A stretch of 23,024 nucleotides of DNA from Desulfobulbus sp. (GCA_017998195.1 JAGODN010000005.1:1-23024), one strand, 5' to 3'; positions 1-8,244 are shown, counted from the stretch's first letter. The notes: generated from the sequence alone by a model not told the origin. Numbers and translations: made by a program.

Positions 1-346
1 CTCCCAGGGTGCGGGCGGCAAGCAGCACCGGCCCGGTCACGTAGCCGCACACCCCGAACACCAGGTCCGGCCGGAAGCGGCCGAGCATCCGCCGGGCCGC
101 CACCATGGCCAGCGGCATCTGCACCAGGTTGCGGACCCTGCTGCCCAGGGACAGCCCCTTGACACCGCCGCAGGCGAGCGTGGCCAGTTCGAAGCCCCGG
201 TCGGCCAGGGCCTGCTGGTCGAGCAGCCGCGAGGTGCCGATGAACAGCACCTGGGTTCCGGGAACCCGCTCCTGCATGGCCGCGGCCAGGGCGATGCCCG
301 GGAACAGGTGACCACCGGTGCCGCCGCCGGTGACGGTCAGGCGCAT
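1..346 (-). CDS. murG: MurG, UDP-GlcNAc:lipid I N-acetylglucosaminyltransferase (N-terminal part, cut by window edge)
   Basis: MurG transfers GlcNAc to lipid I on the inner face of the membrane, giving lipid II. Translating the minus strand from the ATG at 346 gives about 115 residues. They start MRLTVTGGGTGGHLFPG, which contains the GGGTGGH loop (residues 7-13) of the MurG N-terminal Rossmann domain. FIGTSRLLDQQAL and a later FGVCGYVTGPVLLAA segment match the family (compare GxGGYxSxP), although the usual GG of that second motif reads CG here. The start overlaps the end of the preceding small CxxC gene by 10 bp, so translation is probably coupled. The C-terminal UDP-GlcNAc domain lies outside the window. 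I am very sure of the identity. Confidence 0.95.
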   Translation of the reverse strand, partial: MRLTVTGGGTGGHLFPGIALAAAMQERVPGTQVLFIGTSRLLDQQALADRGFELATLACGGVKGLSLGSRVRNLVQMPLAMVAARRMLGRFRPDLVFGVCGYVTGPVLLAARTLG

Positions 347-561
347 GCGGGGCAGGCTCCGCTGCCCGCCGGCTGCAGCCGGTCCAGCCGCGCGCCGCGG
401 TGGTGATCGGCGAACTGGGTCTCGATTTCGATGAGCATGGCGTGGTAGCAGTCGGGGCAGTACCCGTGGGTCAGCGGTTCACGGTCGACCGGGGCCGGGC
501 GCTTCACCAGCCATCGCCCGCCCTGCTCCACCCGCGCGCAGCGGCAGCAGATTCTCGTCAT
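337..561 (-). CDS. Small CxxC (zinc-ribbon-like) protein between murD and murG
   Basis: This 74-residue protein has no function I can name. It carries three CxxC pairs: C5/C8 (ICCRC), C35/C38 (GYCPDC) and C70/C73 near the end. The ICxxC...THGYCPDC spacing resembles the short ICSSCKKIRD...SHGxCPxC modules often found at the ends of bacterial signalling proteins, which probably bind zinc. That comparison is from memory. Its ATG overlaps the murD stop in an ATGA, and its own stop lies 10 bp inside murG, so it is translated as part of the cell wall operon and is unlikely to be a chance frame. It occupies the slot where ftsW usually lies. It has no signal peptide or membrane segment, so a cytoplasmic protein is expected. 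Confidence 0.7.
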   Translation of the reverse strand: MTRICCRCARVEQGGRWLVKRPAPVDREPLTHGYCPDCYHAMLIEIETQFADHHRGARLDRLQPAGSGACPACA

Positions 562-1937
562 GCCCCCACCTCCCCCCGGCCGGCCCGCTCCGCCTGCAGA
601 CGGCGGACGCAGTCAACGAACACCCGGCCGCGCTCCGCATAGCCGGAGAACATGTCGAAACTTGCGCAGCCCGGAGCAAGCAGCACCAGGTCGCCGGGCA
701 CGGTCGCGGCCACGGCCCGGCGGACAGCGTCCGCCATGTCGCCGGCGGATTCGCAGGGGACCACCGGGGCGAGAGCCGCGCGCATCAGCGGGGCCGCCTC
801 GCCGATGAGTATCAGGCGCTTGACCCGGGCCCCCACCACCTCACGCAACAGGGCGTAATCACCGCCCTTGTCGCGACCGCCGGCAATGAGCACCACCGGT
901 GCCTCGCAACCGGCGAGCGCTGCCTGCAGGGCGCCGATGTTGGTCGCCTTGGAGTCGTCGATGAAGCGCACCCCGCCCACCGTGGCCACCTCGGCCATGC
1001 GGTGCGGCGGCGGGGCGAAGGTGTGCAAGCCTTGGACGATGGCCTCGGGGCCGCAGTCGCAGAGCGCGGCCGCCAGGATGCCGGCCGCCGCGTTCTGCCG
1101 GTTGACCGAGGAGTGCAGCCGGGTCTCGCCGAGATCATACTCCTCAGCCCGTCCCTCCAGGCGCAGATGAACCAAGGGGCCGTCGATCCGGGCCGCACAG
1201 CGCTCACCCGTGCCGAAACGGTGCACAGCCACCCCGGCCGGAACCCGGGCCGCGTCGACCACCAGATCATCGGCGCCGAGCACCGCCGTGTCGCCCGGCC
1301 GCTGGTGGGTGAACAGCCGCATCTTGGCCGCGGTGTAAGCGGCCAGTGAGCCGTGCCGGTCGATGTGGTCCGGGCTGACGTTGAGCAGCAGGCCGATGTC
1401 CGGCCGGAACTCTCCAGCGAGGTCCAGCTGAAAACTCGACAGTTCGAGCACGGCTGCGCCGTAGGCCGTCGGATCGGCAAAGAAATCGAGCAGCGGCGTG
1501 CCGATGTTGCCGCCGACAAACGGTCGTTTACCGGCCTGAGTCAGCAGTGTACCGATCAGACCGGTGGTCGTGGTCTTGCCGTTGGAGCCGGTCACCGCGA
1601 TCACCGGCACCGGGAAATCACCCGCGGCCAGGGCCAGTTCGCCCAGGAGCGGCAGGCCCAGGCCGCGGGCCTCGTTGAGAATCGGCAGGTCGAGCGGCAC
1701 GCCCGGCCCGGGGACGACAAAGTCGGCGCCGCGCAGGAACGCGCCGGTGTGGCCACCGCTTTCCAGCGCCACCTTGTTGCGCTCGAGAAAATCGATAGTC
1801 GCCGGGTCGATCCGCTCCGCCGGGCTCTGCTCCGAAACGGCCACACGCACCTCCCGTCGAAGCAGGTGACGTACCGTGGACAGCCCGGCCGTCCCGAGTC
1901 CGATCACCACCGCCCGCATGCCGCTGTGCACCTGCAT
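558..1937 (-). CDS. murD: MurD, UDP-MurNAc-L-alanine:D-glutamate ligase
   Basis: MurD adds D-glutamate to UDP-MurNAc-L-Ala in the cytoplasm using ATP. The protein has 459 residues, normal for the family. It shows an N-terminal Rossmann region (VIGLGTAG), the ATP-binding loop GSNGKTTTT (117-125), ELSSFQL (165-171), NVSPDHIDRHG (186-196), K205 in YTAAKMRLF as the likely carbamylated lysine, FIDDSKATN, and a C-terminal LLAPGCASFDMF. The ATG at 1937 lies three bases after the mraY stop. A second ATG at 1919 (MRAVVIG) would give a start more typical of MurD, and neither has a strong ribosome binding site. The stop overlaps the next start in an ATGA. Confidence 0.96.
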   Translation of the reverse strand: MQVHSGMRAVVIGLGTAGLSTVRHLLRREVRVAVSEQSPAERIDPATIDFLERNKVALESGGHTGAFLRGADFVVPGPGVPLDLPILNEARGLGLPLLGELALAAGDFPVPVIAVTGSNGKTTTTGLIGTLLTQAGKRPFVGGNIGTPLLDFFADPTAYGAAVLELSSFQLDLAGEFRPDIGLLLNVSPDHIDRHGSLAAYTAAKMRLFTHQRPGDTAVLGADDLVVDAARVPAGVAVHRFGTGERCAARIDGPLVHLRLEGRAEEYDLGETRLHSSVNRQNAAAGILAAALCDCGPEAIVQGLHTFAPPPHRMAEVATVGGVRFIDDSKATNIGALQAALAGCEAPVVLIAGGRDKGGDYALLREVVGARVKRLILIGEAAPLMRAALAPVVPCESAGDMADAVRRAVAATVPGDLVLLAPGCASFDMFSGYAERGRVFVDCVRRLQAERAGRGEVGA

Positions 1938-1940
1938 GAT

Positions 1941-3020
1941 CTATCTCAGTTTGAGTGTTGCCAGGGCAATCAGCCCCAGGATGATGGAAACAATCCAGAA
2001 GCGCACGACCACCTTCGGTTCCAGCCAGCCTTTCTTCTCGAAATGGTGATGAAACGGCGCCATCAGGAAGATTCGCTTGCCGCCGCTGAGCTTGAAGTAA
2101 CCGACCTGGAGGATGACCGACAGGGCCTCCATGACAAAGATGCCGCCGACAATGGCCAGCAGGAACTCCTGCTTGGTGATGATCGACACCGTACCCAGGG
2201 TGCCGCCCAGGGCGAGAGAGCCGACATCGCCCATGAAGATCTGCGCCGGGTAGCAGTTGAACCAGAGAAAGCCCAGGCAGGCGCCGACGATGGCCCCGCA
2301 GAACACGGTCACCTCGCCGGCCCCGGAGACAAAGGGGATCTGCAGGTAGCTGGCCACCACCGCGTTGCCGGCCACATAGGAAAAGATCAGGTAGGTCGAG
2401 GCGGTGATGACAATGGGACCCGCGGCCAGGCCGTCCAGGCCGTCGGTCAGGTTGAACGCGTTGGAGGCGCCGACGATGACCACCACCGCAAAGGGCACGT
2501 ACCACCAGCCCAGATCCGGGTTCAGGGTCTTGAAGAACGGAAAACTCAGGGTGCCGTCATAGCTCGGGTTGAGCAGCAGGAACACGCCCACCACCGAGGC
2601 CCCGAGCACCTGCAGCACCAACTTCCCCCGGGCGCTCAGGCCCCGGGAGTTGCCCTTGCGGATCTTCTTGAGGTCGTCCAGCGAGCCGATCGCCCCGAAA
2701 AACAGGCTGATGCCGATGAGCAGCCAGACCAGGCCGCTCCGCAGATCGGTCCATAGCAGGCTGGAGGCGGTCATGGCGAAAAGGATGAGAACCCCGCCCA
2801 TGGTGGGCACGCCTTTTTTCGAAAAATGGCTCTCCGGGCCATCGTCGCGGATCACCTGGCCGATCTGTTTGCGTTGCAGCCAGGCGATGAAGCGCGGGCC
2901 GACGATCACCAGGATGAGGAAGGCGGTCACCGCGCTGCCGATGGAGCGGAAGGTGATGTAGCGGAAGACGTTCAGCCAGCTGAAATCCGTGTGGAACGGG
3001 TAGATGAGATTATAAAACAT
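1941..3020 (-). CDS. mraY: MraY, phospho-N-acetylmuramoyl-pentapeptide transferase
   Basis: MraY joins phospho-MurNAc-pentapeptide to undecaprenyl phosphate, giving lipid I in the cytoplasmic membrane. The 359-residue protein has about ten hydrophobic segments and the family motifs: VPTMGG (71-76), the DD pair at 115-116, NAFNLTDGLDGL (189-200), MGDVGSLALGG (263-273) and the histidine loop HHH (324-326). Length is standard. An AGGGGA ribosome binding site precedes the ATG, which lies 14 bp after the murEF stop. The murE-murF-mraY-murD order is the usual dcw order. Confidence 0.97.
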   Translation of the reverse strand: MFYNLIYPFHTDFSWLNVFRYITFRSIGSAVTAFLILVIVGPRFIAWLQRKQIGQVIRDDGPESHFSKKGVPTMGGVLILFAMTASSLLWTDLRSGLVWLLIGISLFFGAIGSLDDLKKIRKGNSRGLSARGKLVLQVLGASVVGVFLLLNPSYDGTLSFPFFKTLNPDLGWWYVPFAVVVIVGASNAFNLTDGLDGLAAGPIVITASTYLIFSYVAGNAVVASYLQIPFVSGAGEVTVFCGAIVGACLGFLWFNCYPAQIFMGDVGSLALGGTLGTVSIITKQEFLLAIVGGIFVMEALSVILQVGYFKLSGGKRIFLMAPFHHHFEKKGWLEPKVVVRFWIVSIILGLIALATLKLR

Positions 3021-3034
3021 GGTTCCCCTGGTGA

Positions 3035-6000
3035 TCAGTCGACCGGCGGCTGCCGTCGTTCCAGTTCCTCGATGAGCCGTTCCATGCGCATGCCCCGCGA
3101 ACCCTTGACGAGCAGCCAGTCGCCGCTGCCGATGCGCCCGTCGGCGCGCAGTTCCTCAAGCCAGTCGGCCATCAGGCGCGGTTCGGCAAAGGTGCGCACC
3201 CGCTGGGCCTCCAGGCCGGCCCGGATGGCCGCATCAGCCACGGCCCCGGCCTGGGCGCCGGTGACCGCAAGATACTCGTAGCCCAGGTCCGCGACCAGGG
3301 CGCCGATCTGGCGGTGCAGCTGCTCGCTGTCCGGCCCCAGTTCGAGCATGTCGCCCAGGGCGGCCAGGTGACGGCATCCCGAGCCGAAGGCGGCCACGGT
3401 GCGCAGACCGGCGGCCATGGAGGCAGGGTTGGCGTTGTAGGCATCGTTGACCACCCGCAGCCCGCCGGCCAGCTCCGAGACCACCAGCCGCTTGTCCACC
3501 GGGGTGTAGCGCTGCAGTCCGCGGACAATGGCCTCCGGCTGGATGGAGGCGGCGTGGGCGATGGCTGCGGCGGCGGCACAGTTGCTCACATTGTGGGCAC
3601 CGTGAAGAGGCACCGTGAACCGCTGACTCCAGTCGCCGAGGTGCAGGGTGAAGCGCATGCCCGCCTCGCCCAGGTTGCGCTGCCGGGTCACCCGCACCGC
3701 CGGGTTGTGCCGCCGGCCCCGTGGGGTGACCGCGAAGCCGATCTGCCGGCCCCTGTCCGCACGGGCCAGGGCGACCACCAGCGGGTCGTCGCAGTTGACC
3801 ACGCGCACCGCCTCCGGCCGCATCCCGGCGAACAGTTCGCCCTTGGCCGCGGCCACGCCCTCGATGCTACCCAGGCCCTGCAGGTGGGCGGGCTGGACGT
3901 TGTTGATACAGCCGATGTCCGGGTCGGCGATGGCCGTCAGCCGGGCGATTTCGCCGGGCGCGTTCATGCCCATCTCGAGGATGGCCAGCCGGTGGCCGGC
4001 CTCCACGGGCAGCAGCGACAGCGGCAGGCCGACGAGATTGTTGAAATTGCCCCGGGTCTTGAGCAGCGGATCGATACCGGTGCGCACCCCGGCCAGGGCC
4101 TCGGCAAAGATCGCCGCGGTCAGTTCCTTGACCGTGGTCTTGCCCGAACTGCCGGTGATCGCGGCCACCTGCAATCGCTGCGCGAACAGGTGGCGGCGGT
4201 ATGCGGCCAGCCTGCCCAGGGCCTGGAGGGTGTCCGCGACCTCGATGGCGAGCACCTCCGGCGGCAACCCCGCGGGCAACCGCTCGACCAGCACCGCGGC
4301 GGCGCCGGCGGCCACGGCCCGGTCGATGTACCGGTGGCCGTCGAACTGCTCACCGCGCAGGGCGACGAACACGTCGTCGGGCTCGATGGTACGCGTATCG
4401 GTGGAAATTCGGCGAAAGACCCGGTGCTGCCGACCGGAAACCAGCCGGCCGCCGGTGGCGGCCAGCAGGTGGCGCGTGTTCCAGCAGGCGAGCGCGTTGG
4501 TTGCCTCCAGCCGGTCATCGAAGAACTGCTTTTCCGTGCCCAGGATCTGGTAGTCCTCGTGGCCCTTGCCGGCGATGAGCAGGGTGTCCTCGGGCCGGGC
4601 CAGGCTGCAGGCCGCAAGAATCGCTTCCCTGCGGTCGGCGAGGATCGCATAGCCGGCGGTCGGCGGATCGGCGGTCAGCAGCGCCGTCACCCCGTGCAGT
4701 TGTCGACCCGTGTCCGCCGCCCCTATAGCGACCGCGGCGACGATCGTCTCCGGGTCCTCGGTGCGCGGGTTGTCCGAGGTGACGATGGCCACATCGGCCC
4801 CGCGGGCGGCGATGGCGCCCATGAGCGGCCGCTTGCCCCGGTCGCGGTCACCGCCGCAGCCGAACACGCAGATGAGCCGGCCGGTGGCGAGCGGGCGCAG
4901 GCTCACGAGCACGTTCTCCAGTGCATCCGGGGTGTGGGCGTAATCGACGAACACGGTCGGTCCGGCGGCGCCGGCGCCCTCGGCCAGGGTCACCCGCTCC
5001 AGCCGGCCGGGCACGCGGCCCACCTGCGCGAGTCCGGTGCGGATCTGCTCGGCCGGCAGGCCGAGGCCAAGGCCGGTGGCGGCCGCGGCCAGGATATTGA
5101 GTACGTTGTAGCCGCCGGTGAGCGGCGAGGAAAAGGAACCTTGTTCGTTGCCGAGGTGCAGCACGCAGCTGAACCCGGTCATGGCCTGCACGAGGTCAGT
5201 GGCCCGCACCTCGCATTGCATGGAGAAACCGCAGCGGAACACGCGCCGGTCCGGGAGCAGGGCGGCGAGCCGCTCGCCCCAGGCCGACTCGCCCTCCGCG
5301 GTCTCGTGGACGATCACCGCGCTCCCGTCCTCTTTCAGGTGGCGCTCGAAAAGGCGTTTTTTGGCAGCGAAGTACCGCTCCATGGTCTGGTGGTAGTCCA
5401 GGTGGTCGCGGCTCAGGTTGGTGAACAGGGCCACGTCGAATTGGACAGGGCCAAGCCTGTCCTGCTCCAGGGCGTGCGACGACACCTCCATGACCACGTG
5501 GGTGGCGCCGCCGTCCACCATGGTGCGCAGCAACCCCTGCAGGGTCACCGGATCCGGGGTGGTGAGCGGCGCCTGGCAGAGGACATGCACCCCGTCCGGG
5601 CCGTGGTAGCGGTAGTCGACCGTGCCGATCACCCCGGGCCGGTGGCCGGCGTGCAGGAGCAGGGCTTCGAGCAGCCAGCTGGTGGTGGTCTTGCCGTTGG
5701 TGCCGGTGATGCCGATCAGGCGCAGATCCCGGGCCGGGTGGCCATGCCAGGCCGCGGCCGCCCCGGCCAGGGCGGCGTGGGTATCGGCTACCACCAGCAC
5801 CGGGACCGCCAGGGCGTCGATGTCGGCGCCCTCCTCGACCGCCACCGCGAGGCAGCCGCGGCGGACCGCCTCGGGGATGAAGGCTCGGCCGTCGGCCTTC
5901 TCGCCGCGGACCGCGACGAAGAGGCTGCCGGGCACGACCCGGCGCGAGTCGGCGGTGACCGCCGTGACCTCGCGCGCAAGCACCGCCGCCGGGATCCGGG

Positions 6001-6049
6001 TCAGCGCCCGGGGCTCGAGGGCCTCAATTATCCGGGCCAGGGTGATCAT
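3035..6049 (-). CDS. murE-murF: MurE-MurF fusion (UDP-MurNAc-tripeptide and pentapeptide ligase)
   Basis: One uninterrupted 1004-residue frame carries two Mur ligases. The N-terminal half is MurE: ATP loop GTNGKTTT (116-123), TNLSRDHLDYH, a YFAAKKRLF carbamyl-lysine segment, and DNPRTEDP (426-433). The DNPR form is the signature of ligases adding meso-diaminopimelate. The MurE half ends with GKGHEDYQI (494-502) and FDDR. MurF follows within about ten residues (WNTRHLLAATGGRL, about 523): ATP loop GSSGKTT (633-639), TRGNFNNLVGLPL, EMGMNAPGEI, NDAYNANPASM and a C-terminal LLVKGSRGMRME. MurF adds D-Ala-D-Ala. I chose the ATG at 6049 because GGAG lies five bases upstream. The in-frame ATG at 6073 has no ribosome binding site and would overlap the PBP gene. 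MurE-MurF fusions are known in some other bacteria. Confidence 0.95.
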   Translation of the reverse strand: MITLARIIEALEPRALTRIPAAVLAREVTAVTADSRRVVPGSLFVAVRGEKADGRAFIPEAVRRGCLAVAVEEGADIDALAVPVLVVADTHAALAGAAAAWHGHPARDLRLIGITGTNGKTTTSWLLEALLLHAGHRPGVIGTVDYRYHGPDGVHVLCQAPLTTPDPVTLQGLLRTMVDGGATHVVMEVSSHALEQDRLGPVQFDVALFTNLSRDHLDYHQTMERYFAAKKRLFERHLKEDGSAVIVHETAEGESAWGERLAALLPDRRVFRCGFSMQCEVRATDLVQAMTGFSCVLHLGNEQGSFSSPLTGGYNVLNILAAAATGLGLGLPAEQIRTGLAQVGRVPGRLERVTLAEGAGAAGPTVFVDYAHTPDALENVLVSLRPLATGRLICVFGCGGDRDRGKRPLMGAIAARGADVAIVTSDNPRTEDPETIVAAVAIGAADTGRQLHGVTALLTADPPTAGYAILADRREAILAACSLARPEDTLLIAGKGHEDYQILGTEKQFFDDRLEATNALACWNTRHLLAATGGRLVSGRQHRVFRRISTDTRTIEPDDVFVALRGEQFDGHRYIDRAVAAGAAAVLVERLPAGLPPEVLAIEVADTLQALGRLAAYRRHLFAQRLQVAAITGSSGKTTVKELTAAIFAEALAGVRTGIDPLLKTRGNFNNLVGLPLSLLPVEAGHRLAILEMGMNAPGEIARLTAIADPDIGCINNVQPAHLQGLGSIEGVAAAKGELFAGMRPEAVRVVNCDDPLVVALARADRGRQIGFAVTPRGRRHNPAVRVTRQRNLGEAGMRFTLHLGDWSQRFTVPLHGAHNVSNCAAAAAIAHAASIQPEAIVRGLQRYTPVDKRLVVSELAGGLRVVNDAYNANPASMAAGLRTVAAFGSGCRHLAALGDMLELGPDSEQLHRQIGALVADLGYEYLAVTGAQAGAVADAAIRAGLEAQRVRTFAEPRLMADWLEELRADGRIGSGDWLLVKGSRGMRMERLIEELERRQPPVD

Positions 6050-6054
6050 GCGCG

Positions 6055-6058
6055 CTCC
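6055..6058 (-). promoter_or_regulatory. Ribosome binding site deciding the murEF start
   Basis: GGAG on the minus strand, five bases before the ATG at 6049. The alternative ATG at 6073 is preceded by pyrimidine-rich sequence with no Shine-Dalgarno match. Confidence 0.55.
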
Positions 6059-6062
6059 GCTC

Positions 6063-7877
6063 TCATCGGGCATCCAGGGTGAGAATGCATTCGTTCACTC
6101 CGCGCAGGGGGGTGCCCGGCAGGGGGTACTGGGCGATGATCCGGCCGCTGCCGCTGACCTGGATCCTCATGGCGTGCGGGTTGAGCTGCTGCAGCCCCTT
6201 GCGCAGGCTCATGCCGCGCAGCCTGGGCATGAGCGCCACCTGCTCGCTCGCCTTGCCCGGCTCCTCCCGGACGTTGAGCCGCCGGCTGATGAAGAACTGG
6301 CGCAGGTTCTCCGCGCTTTTCGGCGGCGGCGCCTCGGCCACCTGCTCCGGCCGCTCCACCTGGAACGAGGCCAGCAGCTCACGGCCCATTTGTTCCAGGG
6401 TGCCCTTGTCCTTTTTGCTCTCCGGAGTCAGGGGCTGCAGGTAATCCCGCTCGATGGCCATGAGGAGCAGGAACTTGGGCTGCTTCGCCGGTATCATGCC
6501 GGCAAAGAGTTCCTGCATGGAGTAGCGGGAGTAGCCCTTCTCCCTGCCTACCTGCAGGCCGGCGGCGCTGTAGGACACCAGGTTCATTTCCTCGACCTGC
6601 CAGTTGGCGAACAGTTCACGGCGGATCTTGACGCCCAGGGCCGGATCGAGCACGTGCTCCTTCCTGGTGGCCTCGTTGCTGCGGAAATATCTTTGGGCGG
6701 TGGCGTGATCGTAGACCGAGTCAATCACGTACGGGGTGATCCGCCAGCCGCCGTTGACCAGGCTGGCGATGGTCACGCCGACCTGCACGCCGGTGACCAC
6801 CGGCTCCTGCACCGACTGGTCGGTCACCGGGCCGGACTCCCAGTTGCCGAACACCGAGCCGTACAACTGGATCTGCTCCTCGAAGGCGGCCAGCTTGTCG
6901 CTGGTGAAACCGTAGTCCGGGGCGGCCACGGTCTCCGGCAGGAGCCCGGGACCGCTCAGCCCCTCGCGCTCGATGGCTGCCGCCCGGGCGAGAATCGGCC
7001 TGATCAGGGACTTGTCGAGCACGTGGTTGTACATCCGGTTCACCCGGCTGGTTTCCTTGGCCTTCCAGAAGTAATTGGGGTTGAAGGACGGCTGGTTGAC
7101 CAGGGCGAGAATACGACCGCTGCCCGGCTCGATGAGCAGGCCCATGCCCTTGGCCGCATCGTGACTGGCCAGGTACTGGCGGAAGCGGCTCTCCAGTTGC
7201 CGCTGCAGGTCCAGGTCCAGGGAGAGGATGAGGTCCGCGGCACCGGCGCCCAGGCTCGCCTGCCCCTTGAAATCGATGTCCGGGATGTTGTTGCTGCGGA
7301 ACGGACCGGCCTGCAGGACCGCATCATACTTGCCCTCGACCCCGGCCAGGCCCACCCCGTCACCCATGAACCCGAGCACGTGCGAGGCCGCGGTGTGGCC
7401 CGGATAGAACCGGACCTCGGTGGCCTTGCAGGAGACGCCCTTGATTCCCAGGGCCTCGATCTGGGCCGCCTGCTCCTCGTCGAGGTCGTCGGCCAACTCG
7501 ACCGTGCCGGACAAGTCGCGCAACCGCTGCTGGATGACCTCCGCCTTGCGGCCGATGAACGGCGCCAGGGCCTCGGCTGTTTTCTGCAGGTTGATCACCT
7601 CGCCCGGCTCCACGGAAACGCTGAAGAGCCGGTAGGAAACGGCCAGTTCGTTGAACTTCCGGTCGTAAATGGTTCCTCTTAAAACAGCTTCAGCGGGCGA
7701 GCGGCCCGCTGAGAGAGAAGAGATTTTGCCGACAGCAGACTGGACCATCCTGCCGATTTCCTGGAGGGAAGGAGGAACCCTGAACAGAACGATTCCAGCT
7801 GCTGCCAGCAAAATGACGATGAAAAAGGGGTAAACCCAGCGCCTCCCGCTTTTCTTTGATCTCAGGGTTTTTGCCAT
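6063..7877 (-). CDS. ftsI: FtsI-like class B penicillin-binding protein with a degenerate active site and C-terminal PASTA domain
   Basis: By position and architecture this is the septal class B PBP (FtsI/PBP3), which in other bacteria crosslinks septal peptidoglycan. The 604 residues show a basic N-terminus, one membrane anchor (about 15-32), RGTIYDRKFNELA (68-80), a dimerisation-type module (FYPGHTAASHVLGFMG, GLAGVEGKYD), a transpeptidase-like domain (LSLDLDLQRQLE, then PSFNPNYFW), and a C-terminal PASTA domain (about 545-602, MPRLRGMSL). The catalytic motifs are missing. Where EPGSTFKP is expected the protein has LDKSLIRP, so S290 stays but the lysine is R293. Only about 45 residues lie between that motif and the LYGSVFGNWE segment, with no SxN. 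The region that should hold KTG reads SAAGLQVG. It is probably an inactive, structural PBP. The frame is intact, so it is not an obvious pseudogene. Confidence 0.9.
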   Translation of the reverse strand: MAKTLRSKKSGRRWVYPFFIVILLAAAGIVLFRVPPSLQEIGRMVQSAVGKISSLSAGRSPAEAVLRGTIYDRKFNELAVSYRLFSVSVEPGEVINLQKTAEALAPFIGRKAEVIQQRLRDLSGTVELADDLDEEQAAQIEALGIKGVSCKATEVRFYPGHTAASHVLGFMGDGVGLAGVEGKYDAVLQAGPFRSNNIPDIDFKGQASLGAGAADLILSLDLDLQRQLESRFRQYLASHDAAKGMGLLIEPGSGRILALVNQPSFNPNYFWKAKETSRVNRMYNHVLDKSLIRPILARAAAIEREGLSGPGLLPETVAAPDYGFTSDKLAAFEEQIQLYGSVFGNWESGPVTDQSVQEPVVTGVQVGVTIASLVNGGWRITPYVIDSVYDHATAQRYFRSNEATRKEHVLDPALGVKIRRELFANWQVEEMNLVSYSAAGLQVGREKGYSRYSMQELFAGMIPAKQPKFLLLMAIERDYLQPLTPESKKDKGTLEQMGRELLASFQVERPEQVAEAPPPKSAENLRQFFISRRLNVREEPGKASEQVALMPRLRGMSLRKGLQQLNPHAMRIQVSGSGRIIAQYPLPGTPLRGVNECILTLDAR

Positions 7878-7884
7878 TGCATCG

Positions 7885-8244
7885 CTACATCCGGCGCACC
7901 TGTCCCTTGTCGGGCTCGAACAGGTTCAGTTTTCGCTCGGCCAGGGACACGATGTGGGTCTTGGAGGCCAGTTGCGCCCGGGTGGCCAGCAGCCGGATGT
8001 TTTCGTTGGCCACGGTGATGTTGCGCGCCTGCAACTGCTCCGATCGTTCCAGGGCGTCGCTGATCCGGCCGTGGAACAGCTGAGTGATCGCCAGACCCGC
8101 CATCAGGGCGATGCCCGCGGCGACGGTCAGCACCCGTCGCTGTTCGCGACCCAGGGCGATACGCAGGTGCGGGACGGCGCGCTGACTCTCCCTGACGGAC
8201 AACTGCTGCGGCCTGTAGGTCCTGATGTTGACGGTCGATGCCAT
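7885..8244 (-). CDS. ftsL: FtsL-like bitopic cell division protein
   Basis: FtsL links the FtsQBL subcomplex to FtsW/FtsI in the divisome. Sequence conservation is poor in this family, so the call rests on position between rsmH and ftsI, size (119 residues) and topology: a basic cytoplasmic N-terminus, one membrane segment (about 38-57), then a periplasmic stretch able to form a coiled coil (about 60-105, DALERSEQLQARN and following). The ATG has an AGGAGA site upstream, and the gene ends seven bases before the PBP gene. Confidence 0.8.
   Translation of the reverse strand: MASTVNIRTYRPQQLSVRESQRAVPHLRIALGREQRRVLTVAAGIALMAGLAITQLFHGRISDALERSEQLQARNITVANENIRLLATRAQLASKTHIVSLAERKLNLFEPDKGQVRRM

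Noticed and set aside
1353..2756. Plus-strand open frame of about 460 codons opposite murD and mraY
   Set aside because: Its translation is full of His, Gln, Asp and Arg with no motif; murD and mraY on the other strand are certain.
3314..6082. Very long open frame on the plus strand (over 900 codons) opposite murEF
   Set aside because: It is a mirror of high GC codon use in murEF; the translation is rich in Gly, Ala, His, Arg and Gln with no family motif, while the minus frame has complete Mur ligase motifs.
5622..7682. Long plus-strand open frame opposite the end of the PBP gene and start of murE
   Set aside because: Spans two real genes, has no recognisable domain and shows typical antisense composition.
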